Positions 63,818 through 64,000 of a DNA stretch of 64,000 nucleotides are shown in pieces. Numbering within the stretch: the stretch's first letter is position 1; every line of letters begins with the position of its first letter. The notes beneath the pieces were generated by a model. That model searched no databases. It saw only the letters and a program-made list of their open reading frames with translations, and was not told where the DNA came from. The DNA is taken from positions 124,001 through 188,000 of the forward strand of contig DGCD01000020.1 of assembly GCA_002384935.1 (NCBI GenBank). The letters run 5' to 3'. The position numbers and the translations under genes were made by a program. The DNA comes from Pusillimonas sp. UBA3987. GTDB lineage: Bacteria > Pseudomonadota > Gammaproteobacteria > Burkholderiales > Burkholderiaceae_B.

Positions 63818-64000
63818 TTACTCCTCGATACCCCGTACGCTCAGGAAGTCGTCGTAATTGCCGGCATAATCCACCACTTCGCCATTGGCTTGAATCTCCC
63901 AGATGCGCGTCGCCAGCCCCGAGACGAACTGACGATCATGCGAGACGAAAATCAGCGTGCCTTTATACAGTTCCAACGAATATTGAAGCGATTCAATTGA
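63818..64000 (-). CDS. ABC-F family ATPase, C-terminal end (YbiT-like)
   Basis: Last 60 codons of a gene that continues beyond the window. The translated end contains [20 protein letters not shown], the H-loop region of the second ABC domain, and finishes with a YbiT-like C-terminus ending GIEE. ABC-F proteins are soluble, act on ribosomes and have no membrane domain. Which subfamily this is cannot be proved from so short a piece. Confidence 0.78.
   Translation of the reverse strand, partial: SIESLQYSLELYKGTLIFVSHDRQFVSGLATRIWEIQANGEVVDYAGNYDDFLSVRGIEE

Overview
The window looks like chromosomal DNA of a betaproteobacterium of the order Burkholderiales, most likely family Alcaligenaceae (Bordetella/Pusillimonas/Advenella type). 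The evidence is the bamA-skp-lpxD-fabZ-lpxA-lpxB-rnhB-rRNA methyltransferase run, the divergent ppsR/ppsA pair, the recG-oxyR pair and the general protein character. The genus cannot be fixed from sequence alone. No rRNA, tRNA, CRISPR array, prophage or complete insertion sequence was seen.

Layout. 1-6.4 kb: outer-membrane assembly and lipid A genes, densely packed with ATGA overlaps, followed by RNase HII and a SpoU-type methyltransferase. 6.4-13.6 kb: a Na+/Ca2+ exchanger, the PEP synthase regulator and PEP synthase, a TetR regulator divergent from an alkyltransferase (ogt) across a clear dyad, and an NfeD/SPFH pair. 13.6-17.1 kb: an FbpABC ferric-iron importer with a Fur-box-like site in front of fbpA. 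17.6-23.9 kb: fpr, ridA, recG, oxyR, proC, a VUT-family transporter and a beta-class GST. 24.1-28.5 kb: a co-directional SDR-epd-fumC-sugar dehydrogenase block ending in a perfect 16-bp-stem terminator. It converges on a LivJ-type binding protein (28.7-29.8 kb) that is followed by a broken hsp20 gene.

30.5-38.1 kb is a four-gene signalling block: a GAF-PAS-GGDEF cyclase, a soluble histidine kinase, a response regulator whose HD-GYP domain has lost its metal-binding residues, and a membrane GGDEF-EAL protein carrying a receiver at its C-terminus. The last three are physically coupled, and I infer a kinase feeding two receivers. 38.1-46.7 kb looks accessory: a VanA-like Rieske oxygenase without its reductase, a scar with two transposase remnants, a three-subunit molybdenum hydroxylase (2Fe-2S, Tat-exported Moco subunit, triheme cytochrome c), and an arsenic cluster with arsR, acr3 and two unrelated arsenate reductases.

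46.7-50.3 kb encodes an Mla/MCE-type lipid transporter with a STAS domain fused to the permease and a PqiC-like lipoprotein. 50.3-54.9 kb has a LuxR-type regulator with a degenerate receiver and a probable ATT start codon, divergent from a phosphoketolase gene that is coupled to an MFS transporter gene. 54.9-61.6 kb is a copper and respiration region: copA, a 44-residue DUF2474 protein, cytochrome bd (cydAB), glutathionyl-hydroquinone reductase, cueR and copZ. MerR-type promoters with 19-bp spacers lie in front of both copA and copZ. The window ends with a YfcG-like GST, a DUF3298-like lipoprotein, YigZ and the 3' end of an ABC-F ATPase gene.
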